From positions 1 to 7,762 of the forward strand of contig JAKPOE010000245.1 of the NCBI GenBank assembly GCA_029548025.1: DNA of 7,762 nt, given 5' to 3'. Below the pieces are notes generated by a model that ran no database searches, had not been told where the DNA came from, and saw only the letters and a program-made list of their open reading frames with translations. This document shows positions 1 through 5,234 of the stretch, piece after piece; position 1 is the first letter of the stretch, and the number at the start of each line of letters is the position of its first letter. The DNA comes from Spirochaetota bacterium (GTDB lineage: Bacteria; Spirochaetota; UBA4802; UB4802). The translations under genes and the position numbers were made by a program.

Positions 1-1304
1 AGTTCTTGTTTACGCTGAGGATTCTGTTCCCGGTTACTATCGCCCATAGCCTGTTTTGAAAGGTTTTGTGCATACGCATTGACACCTTCCAGACACAAAA
101 TCATTGCCGTTAAACAATTTTGTTTTTCCTCACCACACCCGCTATTTAGCTCTTCATGCATTTCCTGTATCATTCCCAGAGTACCCATAGCCAAAACTTT
201 TGGAAAGTTTGGAATAGTATGTGATATGGTTGCCTGCTTCCAGTTGAAATACAGCGCATATCGTTCATCTAACTGCTGACTCAACGGATTATTATATTTG
301 TCGCGCACCCACTCTCTGAAATTGCGGTGCAGCCAGAAAGGAAAAACATCAAAGTGTAAAACTTCACGTGTTTGTTCATCAATATCAAACGGATTGTAGG
401 TACGGTATGATATCGTCATGAGTTCGTTCCATATCATAATGCCGCTTCCATCAGGATATATGGGGCAGCCAATGGGCTTGCTGGTGGTAGTTCCCGCTAA
501 AAGCGACTCATCGTTTATAAGCGGCTTTCGGTTTTCCATCATGTATTTGTACGCCAATGCGTTGCGCACAATGGGGTCCCAATTGTTACCGGATGAATCC
601 TTCTCAAATCCATTTTCCCGGTACCATTTTGTTAAAAGATATGCACGCTCAGCGCACACTGCTGGTTTTTTTGTCAGATGATCATGTAGAAATCGTTGTA
701 AACGCGGGAAGTCATCCATGCTATACTTAGACAAATAGGCATCATCAAGATACACAACGTGCGGGTCGGCTCCCTCAGCTTTCAGACGCTCCTTTCTACG
801 CTTTACGATTTCATCGCTTAACTGTTTATTGTGCTCTGGTTGTTGCCGTTTAACTGTTTTATCATCTTTTTTGCGCTCAGTTTTCATTGCACGTTTTTGT
901 ACATCATGAAACAGCAATGAAATGAAAAACGAAAAAATATTTGCATAGCTTATGCTTCCTTCTATTCGCACATCGCTTTTTAATAGCATGTAGATGACAT
1001 CGGTTGGCGTACCTAAGAGCAGCTTGCGTGCCGCTTCATCATTTTTAAAAATCATAACAGCTTTCGCATCATGGGCGATAGTTTTTGTAACAGCAACTTT
1101 CCCCTCAAAAAAAGAAATCCCATACTGTAAAGAATTATCTTCGGTTTTCAGACCAATGCTAAAATTAAGCCATCCGTCTTTAGATGTAAGATAGCGGTTG
1201 AGGGATTTACGATTATTAAAATTGAAAGCAATGAATTTTAAAAATAAGAAAATTATTATTCTGGTACCCTTGCTTGATCTGATATTTGTTGTATACAGCA
1301 ACAT
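1..1304 (-). CDS. Glycyl radical enzyme with SCP2-like N-terminal domain (partial, C-terminus outside window)
   Basis: The reading frame is open from an ATG at 1304 to the left edge, giving 434 residues with no stop. Residues from about 180 onward match the N-terminal half of the pyruvate formate-lyase/glycerol dehydratase superfamily: AVCAERAYLLTKWYRENGFE (215-234), the stretch around LLAGTTTSKPIGCPIYPDG (268-286), then WNEL, YNPFDID, FPFW and, near the edge, LEGVNAYAQNLSKQA (about 405-419). These anaerobic enzymes use a glycyl radical and a catalytic cysteine; both sites lie beyond the edge, so substrate class cannot be read. Residues about 38-133 resemble an SCP2 lipid-binding domain (FFEGKVAV, DAKAVMIF, LLLGTPTD, DVRIEGS), joined by a highly charged linker (about 136-178). 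A hydrophobic patch lies at 16-27. The gene follows a TetR repressor gene by 89 bases on the same strand, and a radical-SAM activase would be expected nearby, outside the window. I am sure of the superfamily and fairly sure of the SCP2 likeness. Confidence 0.88.
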   Translation of the reverse strand, partial: MLLYTTNIRSSKGTRIIIFLFLKFIAFNFNNRKSLNRYLTSKDGWLNFSIGLKTEDNSLQYGISFFEGKVAVTKTIAHDAKAVMIFKNDEAARKLLLGTPTDVIYMLLKSDVRIEGSISYANIFSFFISLLFHDVQKRAMKTERKKDDKTVKRQQPEHNKQLSDEIVKRRKERLKAEGADPHVVYLDDAYLSKYSMDDFPRLQRFLHDHLTKKPAVCAERAYLLTKWYRENGFEKDSSGNNWDPIVRNALAYKYMMENRKPLINDESLLAGTTTSKPIGCPIYPDGSGIMIWNELMTISYRTYNPFDIDEQTREVLHFDVFPFWLHRNFREWVRDKYNNPLSQQLDERYALYFNWKQATISHTIPNFPKVLAMGTLGMIQEMHEELNSGCGEEKQNCLTAMILCLEGVNAYAQNLSKQAMGDSNREQNPQRKQE

Positions 1305-1310
1305 GGCAAA

Positions 1311-1316
1311 CCTCCT
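1311..1316 (-). promoter_or_regulatory. Strong ribosome binding site fixing the start of the glycyl radical enzyme
   Basis: A perfect AGGAGG on the minus strand lies six bases before the ATG at 1304. It matters because it places the start before the SCP2-like domain and so makes the extension part of the protein. The next in-frame methionines (residues 84, 106 and 140) would cut into or remove that domain. Confidence 0.8.
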
Positions 1317-1335
1317 GATAATGACTAAAGTATAA

Positions 1336-1376
1336 CCTCACCCCCAACCCCTCTCCTTCGCAAGGCAAGGGGGAGT
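1336..1376. repeat. Dispersed GC-rich hairpin repeat (SPLP-GEGLGVR type)
   Basis: A C-rich then G-rich stretch stands out from its AT-rich surroundings. It can fold as CCCCT-CT-CCTT, loop CGC, AAGG-CA-AGGGG (1348-1372), with stems of 5 and 4 pairs and a 2/2 internal loop. Read in one minus frame it gives NSPLPCEGEGLGVRL, a peptide signature I recall from spurious ORFs across many genomes where this kind of short repeat has spread. Here it sits between the TetR stop and the glycyl radical enzyme start, so it would be transcribed as a hairpin in the intercistronic RNA. Its identity as a multi-copy element rests on recall, since only one copy is visible. Confidence 0.65.
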
Positions 1377-1382
1377 TATTCC

Positions 1383-1390
1383 TAACACTG
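1383..1390 (-). promoter_or_regulatory. Third copy of the TetR operator half-site, before the glycyl radical enzyme
   Basis: The 8-mer CAGTGTTA (minus strand) is the same word that occurs twice in the promoter of the TetR gene (2054-2061 and 2068-2075). Here it begins just after the TetR stop codon. The opposite half of the palindrome is not conserved, so it may be a weak or single half-site, or chance. No convincing -10/-35 pair accompanies it. Confidence 0.35.
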
Positions 1391-1393
1391 CAT

Positions 1394-2029
1394 TTACATA
1401 TCAACCGGCAAATAACGGCATACAATGGTATCCAGATAACTATCGACAAAACGCTGCTGCTTTTCATTTACTTCTCTGAGGAGCCTGCTGATGCACAAAC
1501 TTACCAGTCCGTTTAACTCCACCCATAGTTGCATTGCCAATTCATACGCCAGCTTTGGTTCAATGTCCAGATGATGCTGTAACTTTTCTACTGTAAATAT
1601 GAAAGGCTTCAATGCCACTGCTTTTTCTTTAGTTGCAACAGCTTCAAGTGGCGTACCCACACAATCCAGAAACTTTGGCACATTTCGGTTTAAAAACATT
1701 ATTTCATAATAATCAGGATAGGTTAACCCAAAATCAACATAGCCATGTATAATACCTATAAACTTTTCACGGGTAGAAACCGGTATGGCATATGCTTTTT
1801 CAAAATATTCAAACAGCCGTTCAAAGCCCTTAATGCGTATATAAAAGTATAGTTCGTCCTTACTGGTATAATAGTTGTAGATGGTTGTAGCACTGACCCC
1901 TAACTGTGCTGCAATCCTCCGCATGCTGAGTTTTGAAAATCCATTGTTAGTGATAATCTTAACGGCAGCATCAAGTATCTGCTGTTTAACACTATCAACT
2001 TCTTCTGTGTTGCGTGCACTTCGTGGCAT
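1394..2029 (-). CDS. TetR/AcrR-family transcriptional repressor
   Basis: This 211-residue protein has the standard TetR length. The N-terminal DNA-binding domain is clear: VKQQILDAAVKIITNNGFSK (14-33), then the helix-turn-helix with RRIAAQLGVSATTIYNYYTS (37-56) and KDEL. The C-terminal ligand domain is all-helical, and its YVDFGLTYPDYYEIMF segment (97-112) resembles the WHG-type subgroup of TetR regulators; its ligand cannot be read. An AGAGG lies upstream of the ATG. A sigma70-like promoter overlapping a perfect palindrome lies 30-60 bases upstream, so autorepression is likely. The glycyl radical enzyme gene follows on the same strand and is the obvious co-regulated target. The family is certain; the target is inferred from position and the shared half-site. 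Confidence 0.93.
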   Translation of the reverse strand: MPRSARNTEEVDSVKQQILDAAVKIITNNGFSKLSMRRIAAQLGVSATTIYNYYTSKDELYFYIRIKGFERLFEYFEKAYAIPVSTREKFIGIIHGYVDFGLTYPDYYEIMFLNRNVPKFLDCVGTPLEAVATKEKAVALKPFIFTVEKLQHHLDIEPKLAYELAMQLWVELNGLVSLCISRLLREVNEKQQRFVDSYLDTIVCRYLPVDM

Positions 2030-2053
2030 AGTTTTTGGCCTCTAATATATTAT

Positions 2054-2076
2054 CAGTGTTATTTTAACAGTGTTAA
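2054..2076. promoter_or_regulatory. Putative TetR operator: perfect 13-base palindrome plus a second half-site
   Basis: TTAACAGTGTTAA (2064-2076) is a perfect palindrome around a central G. Its right part, CAGTGTTA, is repeated at 2054-2061, 14 bases away, within an imperfect second copy of the palindrome (TTATCAGTGTTAT). The pair covers the -10 box, part of the spacer and the expected transcription start of the TetR gene, where a repressor would block polymerase. Binding by the adjacent TetR protein is inferred from the usual autoregulation of this family. Confidence 0.6.
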
Positions 2077-2089
2077 CCTTATTTGCCAA
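2061..2089 (-). promoter_or_regulatory. Sigma70-like promoter of the TetR gene
   Basis: On the minus strand TTGGCA (2089-2084) is followed after exactly 17 bases by TAAAAT (2066-2061). Transcription would start near 2054, about 25 bases before the TetR ATG. The palindrome at 2064-2076 lies across the spacer and -10 box. The glycyl radical enzyme is probably read from the same promoter, because no better one is visible between the two genes. Confidence 0.6.
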
Positions 2090-2109
2090 GCAAAAATAAA
2101 ATTTTTTCG

Positions 2110-2133
2110 ATAGTTATTTTCAAATAAGGCTAT
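2110..2133 (-). terminator. Possible weak terminator hairpin after the four-gene operon
   Basis: On the minus strand, ATAG-CC-TTATT, loop TGAA, AATAA-CTAT forms an almost all-AT stem with a two-base bulge, followed by CGAAAAAATTTTATTTTT. It lies 33 bases after the stop at 2166 and before the TetR promoter, where a terminator would be expected. The stem is low in GC and the T-run is broken, so efficiency is doubtful. Confidence 0.3.
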
Positions 2134-2165
2134 TAAACTTACAGTAAATACAGGGGTAAATGTGC

Positions 2166-3074
2166 TTAAAGTCTTGATCGAGAGCGTTCTATCATCAAAT
2201 CTAACTTTGTTCTCCATTCTATTTGCGGAAAAAAATTATATTTTTGTATCATTGCTTCAACTTCATCCATTTTTAAAAAACCAACGGAATTATCTGTCCC
2301 AAAAATAACCAGGTAATCCCTATTACCATCCACTTTCGCTACTCCCTGCGCCATCAATGCAACAGCACACTCATTGGTATATATATTAGTTATGAGCAAA
2401 TACAAATTTTCGTGTGCAATAAAGTACACACCCTGAAGATTAAAATCAAATTTGATATAAACATGAAAAGGATAATAAGCAGGTTCATTGAGTTTATAGT
2501 ACACGCTGTTGAATACAAGCCCATCATTGACTGTTAATACTTCATTTGTTTTGTTACCACGATCGTTTTTTCCATATTGTACAAAACTAACGCTGTCATA
2601 ATGTTCTATTATATAATCGTTGTTATATAAAAATATGCGCTTCCCATCAGCTAAAATTTCAAGTTCATTGTACTGATGTTCGTATGTTTCTATCCTATTG
2701 TCATCAAAATATGGATCTACATATATGTCGGTTATTGTCCCAAACGATAAACCTTTCTCATATACCAGCTGAAATCGTTCCGGTTTTATCTCTACCATGA
2801 TTGCATCCTTCGTTGCAATATAAAGTGTGTTGTGATTACGTACTACGGCAACAGGATTTTTTATATTGTATATTCGTTTTTCGGTATATTCAAGCACACC
2901 CCAATTGTACAGTAAATACACTTTTTGCTTACTCAAGTGATTATATACGTACAAGTCAATTGGAACAGCTACACCTTCCAGCCTGTATCCATACCCACTT
3001 TCAATATTATTACTTCTACACCATACTGCATTATCGTAAATATAATATATTTGATCATTTACCATATACACCAC
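2166..3074 (-). CDS. Soluble beta-rich (propeller-like) protein of unknown function, last gene of the operon
   Basis: The protein has up to 302 residues, is rich in Tyr, Asn and Ile, and has no signal peptide or membrane helix. It consists of repeated short beta strands with turns (VYLLYNWGVLEYTEKR, NTLYIATKDAIMVEI, KRIFLYNNDYIIEHY, GVYFIAHENLYLLI), as in a beta-propeller. I do not recognise the family. It aligns end to end with the 361-aa protein at 3809-4894: KVYLLYNWGVLEY with EYAVLTQNGVTIY, VNDGLVFNSVYY with MNEGFTYGNVFI, and FIAHENLY (218-225) with FIAHEILY. The start is uncertain: GTG at 3074 gives the longest frame, and GTG at 3071 and ATG at 3065 are alternatives. A weak GGTGG precedes the ATG, which I slightly prefer. 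The frame overlaps the 138-aa gene, implying translational coupling or a broken fusion. Confidence 0.8.
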   Translation of the reverse strand: MVYMVNDQIYYIYDNAVWCRSNNIESGYGYRLEGVAVPIDLYVYNHLSKQKVYLLYNWGVLEYTEKRIYNIKNPVAVVRNHNTLYIATKDAIMVEIKPERFQLVYEKGLSFGTITDIYVDPYFDDNRIETYEHQYNELEILADGKRIFLYNNDYIIEHYDSVSFVQYGKNDRGNKTNEVLTVNDGLVFNSVYYKLNEPAYYPFHVYIKFDFNLQGVYFIAHENLYLLITNIYTNECAVALMAQGVAKVDGNRDYLVIFGTDNSVGFLKMDEVEAMIQKYNFFPQIEWRTKLDLMIERSRSRL

Positions 3075-3471
3075 CGTTTTTCTTTTTAAATTGTTTAAGT
3101 TGTTTTAAAATGTTATTGTTATACCGTTGATCGGTATTTATATAATTTTCGAAAAAATGATTCCGAGGGGGTGTATTATTAATCTTCTGGAGATATTTTG
3201 CAGTATTTAACACAACATTTGTGCACATGTAAATTACAAGAATCTTACCAAAAAGTATAATAAACCGTTTTGACGGAGAATAATACCGGTAATGTATTTT
3301 TTTCCGATGTAAAAGGTATGGTGTATGTTGATTGTTTAAATCTTTATTATACAACTGCCAGTTGAATATGGGAATAACAGAATTAATTGGAACATACTTT
3401 ATTAAAGCATGTTCAGGTTTTTTTAATTTTTGAAAGCTAACATATCCCAGTATTTTTACCTCAATAGGCAT
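3055..3471 (-). CDS. Small membrane protein with one transmembrane helix, unknown function
   Basis: The protein has 138 residues. Residues 1-65 form a basic, beta-like segment ending in LLHRKKIHYRYYSPSKR; residues about 70-90 (FIILFGKILVIYMCTNVVLNT) are one membrane helix; the remainder is a polar Asn- and Lys-rich tail ending in KQLKQFKKKNGGVYGK. The charge bias favours a cytoplasmic N-terminus. The ATG is three bases after the stop of the 93-aa gene (TAA-act-ATG) with AGG just upstream, so translation is probably coupled. The 3' end overlaps the start of the 302-aa gene in another frame. Helix plus about 50-residue linker followed by the 302-aa protein mirrors the layout of the 361-aa paralogue, so this may be the N-terminal half of a formerly single protein. 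No family is recognised. Confidence 0.7.
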   Translation of the reverse strand: MPIEVKILGYVSFQKLKKPEHALIKYVPINSVIPIFNWQLYNKDLNNQHTPYLLHRKKIHYRYYSPSKRFIILFGKILVIYMCTNVVLNTAKYLQKINNTPPRNHFFENYINTDQRYNNNILKQLKQFKKKNGGVYGK

Positions 3472-3474
3472 AGT

Positions 3475-3756
3475 TTACCTGCCTAGTTCATCTTCCTTAA
3501 ATGCTTCATAAATACCATCAAGCCTGTGTAAATCTACGCTAACAATCTTTTTAATTGAATGAGCTCTGTGCATAATGGTGTACAGAACATCTTTTTTTCG
3601 TATATGGCTTTTTACCTTTTGTGCAACAAACCATGAGGTAATAATAATTGTTGCTATAAAAGTTGTGTTAACATCTTCAATGAAATAAAACATTGATAAC
3701 ACCTGTGCATAGGCAATAACGACCAGTATATCTTCAAATTTTAGTTTTACTTTCAT
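3475..3756 (-). CDS. Small membrane protein with two transmembrane helices, unknown function
   Basis: The protein has 93 residues. A basic start (MKVKLKFED) leads into helix 1 at about 9-26 (DILVVIAYAQVLSMFYFI), a very short acidic loop (EDVNT), then helix 2 at about 32-47 (TFIATIIITSWFVAQK). A basic cytoplasmic tail follows (VKSHIRKKD and onward), predicted mostly helical and ending KEDELGR. The charge pattern predicts a hairpin with both ends in the cytoplasm. A strong AGGAGGGAG lies four to five bases before the ATG. It sits 52 bases after the 361-aa gene and 3 bases before the 138-aa gene, so it is an operon member. No family is recognised; a membrane partner or scaffold for the neighbouring beta-rich proteins is possible but unproven. 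Confidence 0.75.
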   Translation of the reverse strand: MKVKLKFEDILVVIAYAQVLSMFYFIEDVNTTFIATIIITSWFVAQKVKSHIRKKDVLYTIMHRAHSIKKIVSVDLHRLDGIYEAFKEDELGR

Positions 3757-3808
3757 GCTCCCTCCTGTATTGTACGCTTACCTATATTGCATAGTAATCA
3801 TTATGTGC

Positions 3809-4894
3809 TTATGCTACCTCTGCTTCTTCATAATTAAAATATCGAATAAATCCATTATCAATCTGGTGAGCAACTAAAACATTATCAGCAACACAAAAGT
3901 CATCAACCTGATGGGATACAATATTTATGCCAAGACCTGTTAATGTGTCCTGCCCTATAACCTCGATGCAATACAGAATTTCATGCGCTATGAAGAATAC
4001 ACAATTCCTGCCACCAAAAACAGCATACTGGAGCTTTTGTGGATATGTCCCAATATCGATAAAAACATTTCCGTAGGTAAATCCTTCGTTCATTATGAAT
4101 CCTTTTTCATATTCGCCTGTAATAGGTACATTTGTTGTAATGTAACGGATTGGTTCAAACTGAATATATCTAGCTGATAAATCCAAAAAGTATATGGTAT
4201 TTCCAAAATAGATTACTGCATATTTTTTGTTATCATTTACGCTATCGACAACTAACGATTTTGCTGACACATACGTACAGACTCCTTCATCAACACTGTA
4301 CCGTAATGTAGTTGTATCTTTCCTGTTATGTATGATTATTGTTTTATACGCTGCTGTTATTACTATCTCACTATCTGCATAAAATTGTTGTATGTTATCA
4401 TGAGGATAATGTTTCTTTAGCACTAAATGATCATCAGCACACTGGTATATAGTAACGCCGTTTTGTGTTAGCACAGCATATTCCCCTTTACAGCGACTAT
4501 CGCCAATATGATGTACCTGAAGCGCGCCTATATTCTCCAGTTCAATTTCCTCAATATCACGCGCAATATGTATTCTATACACATGTCCCTGATGGGGCAT
4601 ATACAGCCAGCTATCGCTTGATGGCTTACTATTTTGCACAGCCTCATCAATTATTTCATCTGGTATCTGTAACGATTCCGCTACAACCGGCAAATTAACA
4701 GCAAACCGGCTGGTAATAGAACCCATTGCCAACTGGTATTTAGCAGCATACCGTTTTATACAAATTATTTGTCTCACCAAAATTAGCTTTTTACTAATAA
4801 AAAGCATAATCAGGGCGATAGTTACCGCTACTGTACCTGCCTTTAACATGGGAATTATTATTGAAAAAATATTATGTGCCATACCAGTGTTCAT
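3809..4894 (-). CDS. Membrane-anchored beta-rich (propeller-like) protein of unknown function, first gene of the operon
   Basis: The protein has 361 residues. One membrane helix lies at about 9-33 (IFSIIIPMLKAGTVAVTIAL and following). A strongly basic stretch after it (SKKLILVRQIICIKRYAAK, 34-52) implies that the large C-terminal part faces the cytoplasm. A helical linker runs to about 95, then a beta-rich domain of repeated strand pairs follows (WLYMPHQGHVYRIHI, EYAVLTQNGVTIY, IVITAAYKTIIIHN, YAVIYFGNTIYFLD, NCVFFIAHEILYCI), suggestive of a propeller. I do not recognise the family. It is collinear with the 302-aa protein, sharing FIAHE-x-LY (301-308 here). AGGGGG lies four bases before the ATG; an in-frame ATG at codon 5 is a less likely start. 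The promoter is at 4950-4978. An N-terminal anchor with a cytoplasmic sensory or binding domain is a reasonable but unproven reading. Confidence 0.82.
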   Translation of the reverse strand: MNTGMAHNIFSIIIPMLKAGTVAVTIALIMLFISKKLILVRQIICIKRYAAKYQLAMGSITSRFAVNLPVVAESLQIPDEIIDEAVQNSKPSSDSWLYMPHQGHVYRIHIARDIEEIELENIGALQVHHIGDSRCKGEYAVLTQNGVTIYQCADDHLVLKKHYPHDNIQQFYADSEIVITAAYKTIIIHNRKDTTTLRYSVDEGVCTYVSAKSLVVDSVNDNKKYAVIYFGNTIYFLDLSARYIQFEPIRYITTNVPITGEYEKGFIMNEGFTYGNVFIDIGTYPQKLQYAVFGGRNCVFFIAHEILYCIEVIGQDTLTGLGINIVSHQVDDFCVADNVLVAHQIDNGFIRYFNYEEAEVA

Positions 4895-4949
4895 ATAGCC
4901 CCCTTTTTCATATTCACTTTATTGTGTATATTAGACTATTTTTTCCTTC

Positions 4950-4978
4950 ATTATATAGGGAATATACTTCCTGGTGAA
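4950..4978 (-). promoter_or_regulatory. Sigma70-like promoter of the four-gene membrane/propeller operon
   Basis: On the minus strand TTCACC (4978-4973) is followed after 17 bases by a perfect TATAAT (4955-4950). Transcription would start near 4943 and give a leader of about 50 bases. The -35 box matches consensus at four of six bases and lies inside the proximal copy of a 9-base direct repeat, so an activator or repressor is likely to act here. Confidence 0.6.
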
Positions 4979-5001
4979 TGACATATAATGTCCCTGGTGA
5001 A
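4970..5001 (-). promoter_or_regulatory. Direct repeat flanking a perfect palindrome at the operon promoter
   Basis: On the minus strand TTCACCAGG occurs at 5001-4993 and again at 4978-4970, a 23-base period or about two helical turns. Between them is the perfect palindrome GACAT-TAT-ATGTC (4980-4992). The proximal repeat contains the -35 box. The layout suits a dimeric regulator binding two direct sites, a second factor on the palindrome, or both. No regulator gene for it is recognised in the window. Confidence 0.5.
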
Positions 5002-5015
5002 ATTTTTTTTATTTT

Positions 5016-5234
5016 TTATTGCGATATTTTTTTATGCGTACTATTGAGAATATCCAACCAATATTGGTGTGCAATTTTCCCCATTTCATTTAACACCATT
5101 TCGCCATTTGCAATGTCACCAAACAAACATTCCCGGTTGAGGGTACAAATGGTTATAAAATATGCACCGGGTTGTGTATAATCACATCCCGGTAAACGGA
5201 TGGAACGGCGGTGATTATATGTGATAATTTTCAT
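5016..5234 (-). pseudogene. Truncated 5' fragment of a second RAYT transposase
   Basis: The frame encodes 72 residues. Residues 7-52 (from YNHRRSIRLPG through FGDIANGEMVLNEMGK) nearly repeat the N-terminus of the intact RAYT next to it. It then reads IAHQYWLDILN, which resembles other RAYTs rather than this neighbour (MVWDEWFKSQ), and ends in a short AT-rich tail. The HUH motif and catalytic tyrosine are absent, so it cannot be an active transposase. Its apparent ATG lies inside the last codons of the intact copy. It looks like a remnant of a different RAYT copy, cut after about 60 codons. Confidence 0.8.
5081..5217 (-). repeat. Tandem partial duplication of RAYT 5' sequence (partner at about 5625-5764)
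   Basis: These bases match 5625-5764 at an offset of 544, later 547 after a three-base indel, in the same orientation. By eye about 100 of 112 compared bases from 5101 onward are identical. The copies encode the N-termini of the truncated and intact RAYT. Similarity ends at the junction with the 3' end of the intact RAYT on one side and inside the GK codons on the other. Confidence 0.8.

Noticed and set aside
79..1194. Several plus-strand frames of 66-87 codons
   Set aside because: They lie antisense to the open glycyl radical enzyme frame and show no domain likeness.
1287..1303. Inverted repeat TGTTG...CAACA at the start of the radical enzyme as an operator
   Set aside because: The arms are only five bases with a seven-base loop and fall within the first codons; it bears no relation to the CAGTGTTA sites.
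1216..1467. An 83-aa minus-strand frame across the TetR/enzyme gap
   Set aside because: It overlaps the end of TetR and the start of the radical enzyme in another frame, and its middle is only the translation of the GC-rich repeat.
3070..3095. Canonical -1 frameshift slippery heptamer at the 138/302 overlap
   Set aside because: The A-rich run reads TTT-AAA-AAG-AAA-AAC in the 138-aa frame, so neither A-AAA-AAG nor A-AAA-AAC falls in the correct phase, and the needed shift is +1 rather than -1.
2801..3130. A 109-codon plus-strand frame
   Set aside because: It is antisense to the 302-aa gene and the end of the 138-aa gene; its Cys/Tyr/Phe-rich composition is what the complement of this AT-rich coding sequence would give.
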